This document shows, piece after piece, positions 1-10,350 of a stretch of 64,000 nt of DNA (position 1 is the first letter of the stretch; the number at the start of each line of letters is the position of its first letter). The notes under the pieces were generated by a model. The model ran no database searches. It had not been told where the DNA came from and saw nothing but the letters and a program-made list of their open reading frames with translations. The stretch is from NCBI GenBank assembly GCA_026936335.1, contig JAPMXV010000042.1, positions 1 to 64,000 of the forward strand, in the 5' to 3' direction. This stretch comes from Mantamonas sphyraenae (lineage: Eukaryota > CRuMs > Mantamonadidae). The position numbers and the translations under genes are program-made.

Positions 1-174
1 AACCCTAACCCTAACCCTAACCCTAACCCTAACCCTAACCCTAACCCTAACCCTAACCCTAACCCTAACCCTAACCCTAACCCTAACCCTAACCCTAACC
101 CTAACCCTAACCCTAACCCTAACCCTAACCCTAACCCTAACCCTAACCCTCTATCCCTAACACTAACCGTAACC
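1..174. repeat. Telomeric repeat array (CCCTAA)n
   Basis: The first 150 bases are about 25 perfect copies of CCCTAA, so the G-rich strand (TTAGGG) ends at base 1, as expected for a left chromosome end. From about 151 to 174 the repeats decay (CTATCC, CACTAACCGT), and then unique sequence begins. This marks a true chromosome terminus rather than an internal array. Confidence 0.98.
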
Positions 175-547
175 CTGAGGCCCCTTTTGAGATGTCGCAT
201 CTCCGGTCTAGCCCCGGGTGTTGCGTTCATCAGGGTGAACGTTTCCCAATTCTATGTTCTTGTGCGATTCTATCCTTCTTAATCTGGTGGTTATCGATAT
301 GAAGGGTCCGGTCTATATCGGATGAGTTGTGCTTCTGTCTGCTGGCGGGTGGCTGGGTTGGGTGGTGGCCTGGGGCAATGGGCAATGGGTGGGAGTGAAA
401 ACGTCGCTGGTGAGTGGCCGTCGTCCTGCACCGCCGCGCAGTCAGCACTGCCCATCCGCCTTCAACCAAGGTATCACCAACACCCACAACACCCTCCACC
501 AGTCCAACACAATCCACATACACTCCACTACCACCACCACCGCCACG
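175..547. other. Subtelomeric spacer, no gene seen
   Basis: About 370 bases of unique sequence lie between the telomere and the first start codon. I see no tandem subtelomeric satellite, no transposon remnant and no convincing reading frame. The last ~100 bases are CA-rich (CACCACC-type) and probably hold the promoter and 5' UTR of the first gene. Confidence 0.5.
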
Positions 548-2989
548 ATGGACGGAGACTACTCAAGCACTCCGAAGCAACAACACACACCCAACACCTA
601 CCCAGCGTGCGTTCTGCCTTCCACTCCGTTTCCTGACTGCCCGCTTCTCCCGCTTCCTTGCCCGCTCCATGCCTCTGTCGCTTCCCTGCACTCCTTCCCT
701 GCATCTGCAGTTCCCCATTACCACCGCTGCTGCCTTCACCGCTCTTCTCCGATCCCCTCTCCCCTGTCACTGCCCTCCCCGTTGCCGGTTACCCGTCTGC
801 CAATCTCCTCCGTTTTCCCTCTCTGCTCGTTCCAGCCTGCTTTCACCCTGCTTCTGCTCTGACGGCGTCCATTCCGCCTTCCGCTCACCGTTCCCTCCCC
901 ACTATGCCCCTACCCGTCTACCCACAGCTACGCGTACATGGTCCCTCCCATGGCTGCCCAGCCGTTTCCGAACATGCTGCCCGTCTCTGGCGTACAACAC
1001 CCGTACCAGCACCCACAACTACCCATCATCTGGGTCCCTGTCAACACCCACCCCCAGCAGCACTACGCATATGCTCATCAGGGCCATCCATACTACGCCT
1101 ACCCTCCTCCGCCGCCTCCTCCGCCTCGACAAACCGCCCAGATGCACTTCGCTCAGCCTCCGTTGCACCCTCCGCCTGCTCAACCCACCATAAACCACAA
1201 CCGCGTCCCCAAACGCATCAGCCCTGCCTTTGTTGGCATCACACGGACCACATCCACCACCACATCGTCGTCCTCCTCCCACCAGGCCACACGGCAGACT
1301 GGAGACAGCGACGACGACGACGCAGACCAGGACACAGCCACACATGACCCCGGCGACGTGGTGGACCTGATGTTCCTGAACTTTGGCCACCTTGAACCAC
1401 GGTCAATCACCAGCAACTCAGAGTGGATGACCAGCTCAGGGATGGAGGCGTACGAAGAAGACGGCGAGGCACTCGACGCAACCGAGCAGCACGTGGACGA
1501 CGAGATGAAAACTCAGGGCACACTCAGCTTCGCGTACACTGATGATGCCATGGATGAGGAGTTCATGCCGCAAGACGACAGCGACGACGACACAGACGAC
1601 GTGGAACAGGAGGACACGGACGAATGGCAGCCGAGACGCACAAGTAGAGGCCACAGACGACGCAGAGGCTACATTAGCCGTCATACTGGTTCACACTCGA
1701 TGAAAGGCAGCGGACAGCGCAGGCGCAGGGTCACGGCTGGCAGTGGCACAGAGACAGGAACGTCGAGCTCACGGGCAGGGAGGGCGAAGACCGGAGACAA
1801 CGGCGCACGGAAGAAAGCAAGCGTGAACAAGACGAACAAGTTGCCAGGTGGAGTTGTGCGCAAAGGGTGGTCAGTGGGACCCAATGACGAGCGCAGCCAC
1901 AGCAACAAGAAGGAGCACATGGCACTGCTGAACCACATGCACACTCTGGCCAACGAGCATCCCATCGACGACATCCCCGACCTGACGACCCTGCAAGTGC
2001 GTGTTGTGGTCTGCCATGGCACCCTGAACACGCTGGTCCGACAGATTCAACTCGCTCTGGGCAACATTCCCCTCTCCCAGGGCGACATGGCCTTCTTTCT
2101 CACCCTTTTCGGCCATGACATTGATCAACAGGCGTGCAGACAGGCCATCCTCAACGCTGGTCTGGCCATGGGTGTGACAGAGGCTGGGTTGAAGGTGTGC
2201 TGGCTGGAGGAGCCACACGACCACGGCGACCCCAACTACGCCTTCCTCCACCTGCTCATGACAGAGATGGACACTTTCGGCAACAGGCTGCATCCCACCA
2301 CCTGGGAGGAGCACCAGCAGACCCAGCTGTGGCTGCAGAAAGCACGACGCCCTGCTGACAACGACAGCGACCCACACTGGACACAATGCGACTACGACCA
2401 CCACCTCACCACCACCAAGGTGGACAAGTGGCACCCCGTGTCTGTGCGCAGTGGCTGGAGCAGTGCCACCCCCAGCGACGAGCGTGGTAGCTGCACGGCG
2501 CGGGAGTTCCAGACGCTGCTGGCACACATGAAGGCACGCGCAGCCAAGCACCCTCGCCACCAGCACACACACGAGCACCAGGCACTGCGTGAGCTGATCA
2601 ACAACGGCAACCTGCTGTCCCTGGTGCGACACATCATCCTGGCGCTGGGCAACGTTGGCGTGCCGCCTGTCGACCTGGCCTTCTTTGTCCGCCTCCTCAG
2701 GCCACACCTCACCTACCAGCTGATATCCAAGGCGATCAGCAACACCATCACCCGCGGCGTTACCTCCCTCTCCCTCAAGATCGCCTGGCTCGACACTCTC
2801 AAACCCAGCGACGCCACACTTCACACCCTCCTCCACACCCTCATCGACCGCATCACACCCCACATCACCACCCGCCCCACCACCTCCGCACTCGTCGACG
2901 CCTACCCCATCCCCTCCTTCACCCTTCCCAAGCGCAAAGACACTTCCTCCTCCTCCTCCTCCTCCTCCAAACGCCAACGCATCGAATGA
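548..2989 (+). CDS. Subtelomeric protein of unknown function with a duplicated domain
   Basis: Two exons, 548-606 and 928-2989, predict 706 residues. The 321-nt intron starts GTGCGT, is very pyrimidine-rich and ends CCCACAG. Splicing joins GC to C in frame and extends the Pro/Tyr-rich N-terminus seen in exon 2. The N-terminal third is rich in P, Y, H and Q, with a run of eight prolines near residue 70. Next comes an acidic Asp-rich stretch and a basic Arg/Lys stretch. Two related segments follow, at about residues 325-470 and 540-685. Each has a GWS-type entry, a helix containing LVRQIQLALGN or LVRHIILALGN, a DMAFF/DLAFF motif and a KVCWLE/KIAWLD motif. The protein ends in a Ser run and KRQR, possibly a nuclear signal. 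I do not recognise the family. The gene is intact despite lying next to the telomere. Confidence 0.7.
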
Positions 2990-3042
2990 ACCCCCCCCCC
3001 CAACCCAACCCAACCACCCCTTCATTCACACATCCTTCCCAC

Positions 3043-3747
3043 TCATCCACTCCTCCCCACCCTCCCAATCAACCTCTCCATCACCTCATCTGGCAGTGTC
3101 ACCCACCCTTCCCACCCTCCCTCCTCCACATTCATCACCAATGCCACCTCCATCGCCTCATCAACCCCCTCCACCCAATCAAATGCCACGCCAACCTCCA
3201 CCCTCCCTCCCTCACCATCTCCACCGTTCTCTCTCTGGCCTCGCGCCCCATGCTCGCAACACCTCTTCAATCCCCTGATCCTCTCGCTCAACTGCTCGCT
3301 CCAGTGCAGCGTCCTTCCTTCCGTCCCCTGCACATGTGTCCACTGGCACGCCCCGCTCCCACACCACCAACCCCCAGGAACCTCAATCTCTCATGGCAAC
3401 AGTACTGCCCGGCACCTCTTCTTGCACACTCTCACCACCCCCATCGCCATGGACACCATCACAACATCCAACAGGCAGCAATACACAATAAGCGCAGACA
3501 CAGCCACCAGAATGTTCCCCCCAAACAACTGCAGAAAGATCTGCAGTGAGTGCCGCAGAAACCCCAGTCGCCCGACACTATCCACCACATGGAACAACCC
3601 CCACGTGCTCAATGCCTTCATGAGCCACGGGCTGCCGCAGTCGACCATTTGAGCCCACAAAACCACTGCAGCCACAAGCACCAGTGCGTGAAGAGGCAGC
3701 GCTTTCACGCGTGCCATCAACGTGACCTGTATCCTCGTTGGCGCCAT
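3043..3747 (-). CDS. Probable small membrane protein, unknown family
   Basis: I propose two exons, 3436-3747 and 3043-3327, giving 198 residues. The donor is GTGAGA and the acceptor GTGCAG, joined in phase 0, so the frame continues across the junction. The start is the ATG beginning MAPTRIQVT. Two hydrophobic segments are visible: residues ~15-32 (a signal peptide or membrane helix) and ~75-103 (VAVSALIVYCCLL). A charged, Glu-rich cytosolic-type tail is encoded by exon 2. Base composition here is strongly skewed, so the opposite strand is also open by chance (Pro/His-rich). No homologue is recognised. The call rests on hydrophobic segments plus a frame-preserving intron, and it could be spurious. 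Confidence 0.4.
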
Positions 3748-4080
3748 CTGGACGACCGACTTCTCACGGTGGTTGGTGCGTCGCGACCCGTTGAAAGAAA
3801 GGACAAAGGATACGCCGGGCGAGTTTGGTTTTGTGCGAGGGCGCAGGCAAAATGCACTCACACTGACAACTACAAAAAGGGTGCGGCCAACGATGAAGCT
3901 CGGCCACTACACCTGCGGAGAACAATAGGTGAAATCTCCGCAGGCTGCAACCGAAAAGTAGCAGTCCACTCTCGGGCTCTCCGAATCCCTCCTCAGCAAC
4001 AGCGGAAGAGCATGAAATGCAAACCGTTGTGCCATTGATGCACCCTTTCATTCTCCTTCCCGCCAAGGCTACCGGTTCAC
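3748..4080. other. Intergenic spacer, nothing recognised
   Basis: About 330 bases separate the start of the small membrane gene from the stop of the large repeat-containing receptor, both on the minus strand. It presumably holds the promoter of the former and the 3' UTR of the latter. I see no repeat, RNA gene or convincing ORF. Confidence 0.4.
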
Positions 4081-7000
4081 TCAGATTCGCTCTTCTCCAC
4101 CTCTGTTGCCCTGGTTGCGAAAATTCTTCAAGATGCGGTCCACTCCCGAGCCGCTGTCGTTCGCGGACATGCTGTCCATTTCGATTTCGGGCATGGCTGC
4201 TTGAGGCTTCAGAGAGTCCTCCTTGGCTTGTCGCTTCGCTTCTTTCTTTGCCGCCTGCTTCTTCATGTGCTTGTGCACACGGTACACGAGCAGAGCGACG
4301 AGCAGCACGATGCTGATGATGTGAAGCGCCGTCATGATGTACGACACCACCTCATTCATCTCTGCAAGCGGGTCCACGTTGACAAAGTAAAAGGTTGCTC
4401 CGATGATCACGACGTCGAGGATTGCGAGAACAAACTCTCCGGTGAGCGAGATCGTGTCGCTGACGGGACGGCGGACGGCAAACACGGCGAGGTACACGAC
4501 GTAGATGCTAAGGAGGACAAAGATCTGCGCCTGCGGTGCTGCGGCTACAACGACGAGGGTGAGCGAGGCGAGCAGCTGCTTGAGCATGAGGAGGATGCGA
4601 AAGTATCGGTTGTTGTCGTTGTACTTCTTGAACAGGGCGCCGAAGCGCATGTAGAAGTCCTTGACCTCAAAGTCGTCCTGGTGGCGCTTGAGGAAAAAGT
4701 AGACCCAAACGGGAAAGCCCATACTGAATACAACGCACACTAGGGCAGCCAGGGCGTAGAGGAACACAGGTTCGGTTGGGTCTCCCGAGTTGAGCTCCTC
4801 GGTGAGGGAGAGGTGGAGCAAGCTGGAGAGGCAGAGGCCAAAGTACACGATCAGAAAGAGACGGAGCAGAAACTGGTAGAAGTAGTGGAGCGTGCGAGTC
4901 TTTCGCTTGTCGTTGAACTTGATTGGGGGCACCAGGAAAAGGAGGATTCCAAACACGAGTGCAAGGAGGCACGAGATTGCCGAAACGGCAAAGAGGTTCG
5001 CAGGAAACAGTTTGGACGGCGGCAAGCCGATCGAGCGCGTGTAGGAAGGAAGCGTGAGGAGCCTGCGCGAGGCGGTCGCGCTGTTGATGCCAGCTTCCAG
5101 CTCGTTGCGTCCGACCATCCACTGAGTGACAAAGCCGAGATGGAGATTTGCCCAGCCAAAGTTGCCAACAAAGGCGTTGTAGGAGTTTGGGTACTGGACT
5201 GCGATCTGTCCAGTGAGAGAGATGAACTGCAGTCGATCGAGGACGTCCCATAGGGTTTGCTGGGCGTTTGGAACGCTTCCAGAGGTGGCAGAAGTGCCGT
5301 ACGCCAAAAAGGCACTGGCCGCTCCGGCTGCACCGACGCCCAAGGCTGCAAGGGAGGTTGTGGCAGCGACGCCACCTGAAGTATCGGGACAGACGTCGTA
5401 GGTCCACTTGTCCGCTTCGCATACGGTTCCGCCCACCTTGCCGTTGACGTTCCCGAGGAAACAACCCTTTGAGGAAGCCGTCGCACTGTCGCAATAGCCA
5501 CAGCGGACATCGCGGAGACACTCTGAGCATGACAAGCTCTGCAAGCAGATGGTCGGTGTAACTGGACAGGAAGAGGTGTTTGTGCCACCGCAAACACCAC
5601 ACGCGTCGTACACAGCTCCGCTGTTCGGCACCCCGTCACACCCCTTGCACGTCCCGTTGTTCCCTCCACACACACCGCACGCGTCGTACTTGACCCCACT
5701 GTTCGGCACCCCGTCACATCCCTTGCACGTCCCGTTGTTCCCTCCACACACACCGCACGCATCGTACACAGCTCCACTGTTCGGTACCCCATCACACCCC
5801 TTGCACGTCCCGTTGTTCCCTCCACACACACGCCGCACGCGTCGTACTTGACCCCACTGTTCGGCACCCCGTCACACCCCTTGCACGTCCCGTTGTTCCC
5901 TCCACACACACCACACGCGTCGTACTTGACCCCACTGTTCGGCACCCCATCACACCCCTTGCACGTCCCGTTGTTCCCTCCACACACGCCGCACGCGTCG
6001 TACTTGACCCCACTGTTTGGCACCCCGTCACATCCCTTGCACGTCCCGTTGTTCCCTCCACACACGCCGCACGCGTCGTACTTGACCCCACTGTTCGGCA
6101 CCCCGTCACACCCCTTGCACGTCCCGTTGTTCCCTCCACACACACCGCACGCGTCGTACTTGACCCCACTGTTCGGCACCCCATCACATCCCTTGCACGT
6201 CCCGTTGTTCCCTCCACACACACCGCACGCGTCATACTTGACCCCACTGTTCGGCACCCCGTCACATCCCTTGCACGTCCCGTTGTTCCCTCCACACACA
6301 CCGCACGCGTCATACTTGACCCCACTGTTCGGCACCCCGTCACATCCCTTGCACGTCCCATTGTTCCCTCCACACACGCCGCACGCGTCGTACTTGACCC
6401 CACTGTTCGGCACCCCGTCACATCCCTTGCACGTCCCGTTGTTCCCTCCACACACACCACACGCGTCGTACGTTGACCACCCCACTGTTCGGCACCCCAT
6501 CACATCCCTTGCACGTCCCGTTGTTCCCTCCACACACGCCGCACGCGTCGTACACCACCCCACTGTTCGGCACCCCATCACACCCCTTGCAAGTCCCGTT
6601 GTTCCCTCCACACACGCCGCACGCGTCGTACACCACCCCACTGTTCGGCACCCCGTCACATCCCTTGCACGTCCCGTTGTTCCCTCCACACACACCGCAC
6701 GCGTCGTACACCACCCCACTGTTCGGCACCCCATCACATCCGCTGCACGTCCCGTTGTTCCCTCCACACACCCCACACCCGTCGTACACCTTTCCCGTGT
6801 CCAGCATTCCATTGCAATCCACGCACGTTGCAGTGTCAAAGCTCCCTGAACGGTAGTTGCACCCGGTGCCATTCCAGCCACAAGGAACGCTGCTGCCGTT
6901 GATGCACGTGCTGCACGCGTTGAATGAAGCACACAGCGTGATGTCCGTGATGATGGCTTGCACGTCTGGACCCACAACAGCCGATGACACGGTCGTATCG

Positions 7001-10000
7001 TTCACGCCAATCATCTGGTTGAACGAACCCGACGAACAACTGATTGAGCTTTTCAAAATTGCAAACTTTGCCGGCACAGCAGGGAAAAACGTGCTCAGGC
7101 GAGTCAAGCGCAAAGATGCCACCCAAAAGTGTGCAGCGATCCAGCGTAAATGCCGTGAACGACAACGCCGATTCAACCGTCACTTGCAACTCGGACGTCG
7201 CCTGCGTCATAAGCAACTGATTGAACCTCATCGCTTGACCCAAACCCGGCAGGGCGGTGGACGTCAAAATGCCCCCGTCAACCGAGACAGTGCAGTTGAA
7301 GTAACCCACGCCCACGAGTTCCAGGGTGACCCCCGCTGCGACTCGAAACGTCTGTTGCACACCCAAACAGTGCAGTTTCGTGCCCTCTACCCCAAGCCGA
7401 ACTGAGCCCGAGCCCACTTGCGTGTAAAGCGCACTGTCGGTTGCATCCAACACCAACGTGCCTCCGTCCACCACGCGAATGGACGCCTGCGTTCTCCAAG
7501 TTCGCTTGAATGTGGTTCGTATCCTCCGTGCTCAACGTCTGGATCGTTCCGTTGTTCTTCCACGTACCCAAAGTTTGCCCCTGCATCACACGCCCGGCCG
7601 TCATGAAGCGTACAAACGCACCAGCCACCTGTGTGATCAACCCACCGTCCAGCAGTAGCGCACTTGTGATTCGAGTATTGCCTACGTTGAGGTACACGTG
7701 CACATTCTGCTGCAGGAAGAACGAGTTTCCTCCGTTCACGTTGTAGCCGCCCACGCCGACCGAGACTGTGCCTTGACCTGATCCGACGAATCCGGCGCCC
7801 TCGGACCCGGAAATCGTGTCCACGGTGATCGTCACGCCCGCAGAGATGTCCAAGTAACACCCTGCTTTCATCGTAAGGAGGCCTGTCACCGTCATCGCTG
7901 CGCCCACGGTCGCGTTGTTTTGGCAGCCCCAGTTTGTGATCACTCCTCCTGGTACGAGCGTCCCAGCAGAGTTGCTCAGCGTCACCACACGCACCGAACT
8001 GTCGCTGATGGACAGAGTTCCGCCTGCGCCAACCACGCTTGCCGACGTCAGTGTGACTTGCGCGTTCAGGTTCAAGGTGCCACTCTCCACCGTCGCGTTG
8101 CCGATGTTTTGGCTCGTGGACACCGTCACCGTCCCGCCCGCCACTTCAAGAGTTGTGATCGTTCCTGACCCTCCGTTCAGATTGACCACCGTCGCGTCCG
8201 TGTACAGGTACCCAGGCGAAAACCCGGCCGAAGAAATGGTCTTTGTGAAACCGTTGAAATAGATGCCAACGCGGTTTGGATCGGACACCACGCTGCCCTC
8301 CAGAAATTGCTGTGTGTTTTCCAGCTTCAACCGTGTGTTCAACAGCTGCAACCTGGACGTCGCATAGAAGCGCATGTCCATCTCGATAGCCAGCATGGAC
8401 ACAGAGGATTCCACCGATACGGTGCCGTACACGTGCATGACGTTTCCGCCGCCCACCAATCGAATGATCTTTTCACCTTCGGTGTTTGTCCCCAGAATGA
8501 CCGAGGACGTGGATGAAAAAGTTACGGATGAGCTGGTCGTGAGACGCCACTGCTGTGAGTCTCGCACGATGCTCGTGTGACTGTTGAACACCATCACCAT
8601 GCCGCTGTGCAGAAGGCCGAACCCAGAGCCCACACACGTGTAGTTCGAGTTGAATGTGATCGAGTTCAGCCCAGCCGTGGCTCCCCCCTCCTGATCGTAC
8701 TCAAACGATCCTCCGTTGTGGACGTAGGGTACGTCCACGCGCACGTGCACGTTGTTGGCAAAGTACATGCGCCCGTTGGACTCGTGAGTGACCTGCGCCT
8801 GTGTCGACCAGTTCTGACTCGTGTGCAGGTACCACCGTCCCAACACGGTGCCAAACACACTCAGCGGGGTGTTGACGTTCGTGAATCCTGAGGTGTCTCG
8901 ATGCTCAATGGCTGAACCTGAGCCAAACGTCACGGTCCCATCGATGACGTTTCGCTTCGTGCTCGTTCCAGACAACTTGAGCTGACCTCGTGTGATCGAC
9001 ATCGATGCAGTTGGTTCCATGATCAGCGTCGTTTTGACGAGCTCAACCACAGCCGCGCTCATCGCTGGATCCACAGTGAGGTTTCCCCACACCCGCAAAA
9101 AGCACTCGTGGTCACTTTGTGCGCCCGTGAGCATCACTGCATTGGTGTTCGGACGCACATGCAGCATGGCCCCTGTGCTGATGTTGACGTTTGTGCCACC
9201 CTCGCACGTGACGCCTTCGAGCCGATCCCAGACGCCTGTACCCGCTAGTGCAATGTTGACACCATGCAACGCCATCGTTTCCCCGTTGCTCACACTCAAG
9301 AACGTGGACACTGTGACGGACGCTGCCTCACCGGCTCCAGCAACCGTACGGATCGTTCCGCCAGCCATGACGAGGCGCGCACTTGAAAATTGCACCGCCG
9401 ATCCTAGCTGAAGCGTGTAGCTGGAGCCTTTGATGGTCGTTGTCCCGTACACTTGGGTGTTCACAGACACATTTGCTGTGCCCGGCATGACTGTGCGTGC
9501 GGTGGCAAGCGCCCTGGTGTCAGTGACTCCCCTCCCATTTTTCTGGCGTTGAATCGCTGCGCTGAAGAATGGCGGCTTTCTTTACTCACGTGTGAGGTGG
9601 CCCACGTGCAGGGAAGCCCCAGCAGACGCCGGGTTGATCGCTGCACCAGGCATGGAAAGCGTTCCATTCAGCCTTGCCGTGTTCCTGGGGAGAGCACCGG
9701 GAGCGAAATGTCAGCGGAACCTCACGAATTTGTGACGTGCGCGAAACAAACCGCTCGCACGCAACCTACACAGTCAGCGACACCCCGTCTGCAACGGTTA
9801 TGTTAAACGTCGAGTCCGCATGGAAGATGGGCACGTTGAAGTCATGATTGATGGCCAGCACACAGCCCGCCGCGCTTGGTGACGACAGAGTGAGTCCGTC
9901 CATGGCTGTGGCAAGGCTGGTGGTCACCGTTTGCCCTGCGGTGCAGTTGAGTACGGCTGTGTCCCCGTTTCGCGGAGCAAGACCCGTGTTCCAATTGTTT

Positions 10001-10122
10001 GCATTGTTCAAGCTCGCAGAAATCCCAGGCGTGGAGTTTATCCACCACACTTGGGCGCACGAGACAAGGAACGGGCAGCAAACGATGATCACAACAAGTA
10101 CTAGCGCATATTGTCCGCTCAT
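4081..10122 (-). CDS. Giant surface receptor: beta-helix ectodomain, Cys-rich repeats, multi-spanning C-terminus (frame broken)
   Basis: The exons are 9770-10122, 9590-9684 and then 4081-9490, about 1950 residues in all. Intron 1 is GTAGGT...CCCCAG and intron 2 is GTGAGT...CACAG; both join in frame. The N-terminus [15 protein letters not shown] is a signal peptide. Residues ~30-870 are Gly/Ser/Thr/Asn-rich with recurring GGT and GNxTV strands, like a right-handed beta-helix. A PSI-like Cys cluster follows ([20 protein letters not shown]), then about 16 repeats with core [19 protein letters not shown], then a second PSI-like cluster. The C-terminus has about 6-8 hydrophobic helices, including an [14 protein letters not shown] motif, and a Lys-rich cytosolic tail. 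The helix module is homologous in pattern to those of the next two genes. The frame changes near 7480, 7070, 6474 (4-base insertion) and 5830 (2-base insertion). It is either a decaying subtelomeric gene or contains assembly indels. Confidence 0.75.
5580..6830 (-). repeat. Tandem 78-bp coding repeat (~16 units)
   Basis: Each unit encodes 26 residues with the core [18 protein letters not shown] followed by VPNSG and a variable VKY, VVY or AVY. The DNA is nearly identical between units, differing mainly at silent or VKY/VVY positions, so the array has homogenised recently. Inner units are mostly VKY. Units at the N-terminal end of the protein are VVY. The first unit has [11 protein letters not shown] and the last ends CGGTNTSSC. 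Two of the gene's four frame changes fall inside this array. Confidence 0.9.
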
Positions 10123-10350
10123 CTTCTCCGTTTGATTGGTAACCACGACTGTGGGAAAGTTTGGCGGCAACTGCGGCACGCTCCCGTCACCATCACACAC
10201 ACAGAAAAAACACACATCCAGCCTTTCGTAACTTTTGAACCCAACACTCGACGTCCTCACCCTCCTGTTTCCAGCAACAAGACCACCAATGCCGACCGTT
10301 TCGTGCGCAGAGCCCACAAACTCAACGTCTCTCCCACGCACCCTTCCCTG
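10123..10350. promoter_or_regulatory. Divergent promoter between two receptor genes
   Basis: This 228-bp spacer lies between the start codons of the minus-strand repeat receptor and the first plus-strand RCC1-type receptor. It must hold both promoters and both 5' UTRs. I see no clear TATA box or other named element. Confidence 0.45.

Noticed and set aside
1871-3025. 384-codon Gly/Val-rich minus-strand ORF
   Set aside because: It is antisense to the first gene's conserved duplicated domain, and its composition follows from the C-rich plus strand.
2986-3549. Pro/His-rich plus-strand ORFs after the first gene
   Set aside because: Low-complexity translation of CCA/CAC-rich DNA with no domain. 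The minus strand gives hydrophobic helices and a frame-preserving intron instead.
5580-6830. CRISPR-like direct repeat array
   Set aside because: Units are contiguous 78-bp coding repeats with no variable spacers, in a eukaryotic intron-bearing context.
5848-6849. Long plus-strand ORF with repeating [13 protein letters not shown] units
   Set aside because: It is the antisense shadow of the 78-bp Cys-rich repeat array. The minus strand gives the meaningful DACGVCGG repeats.
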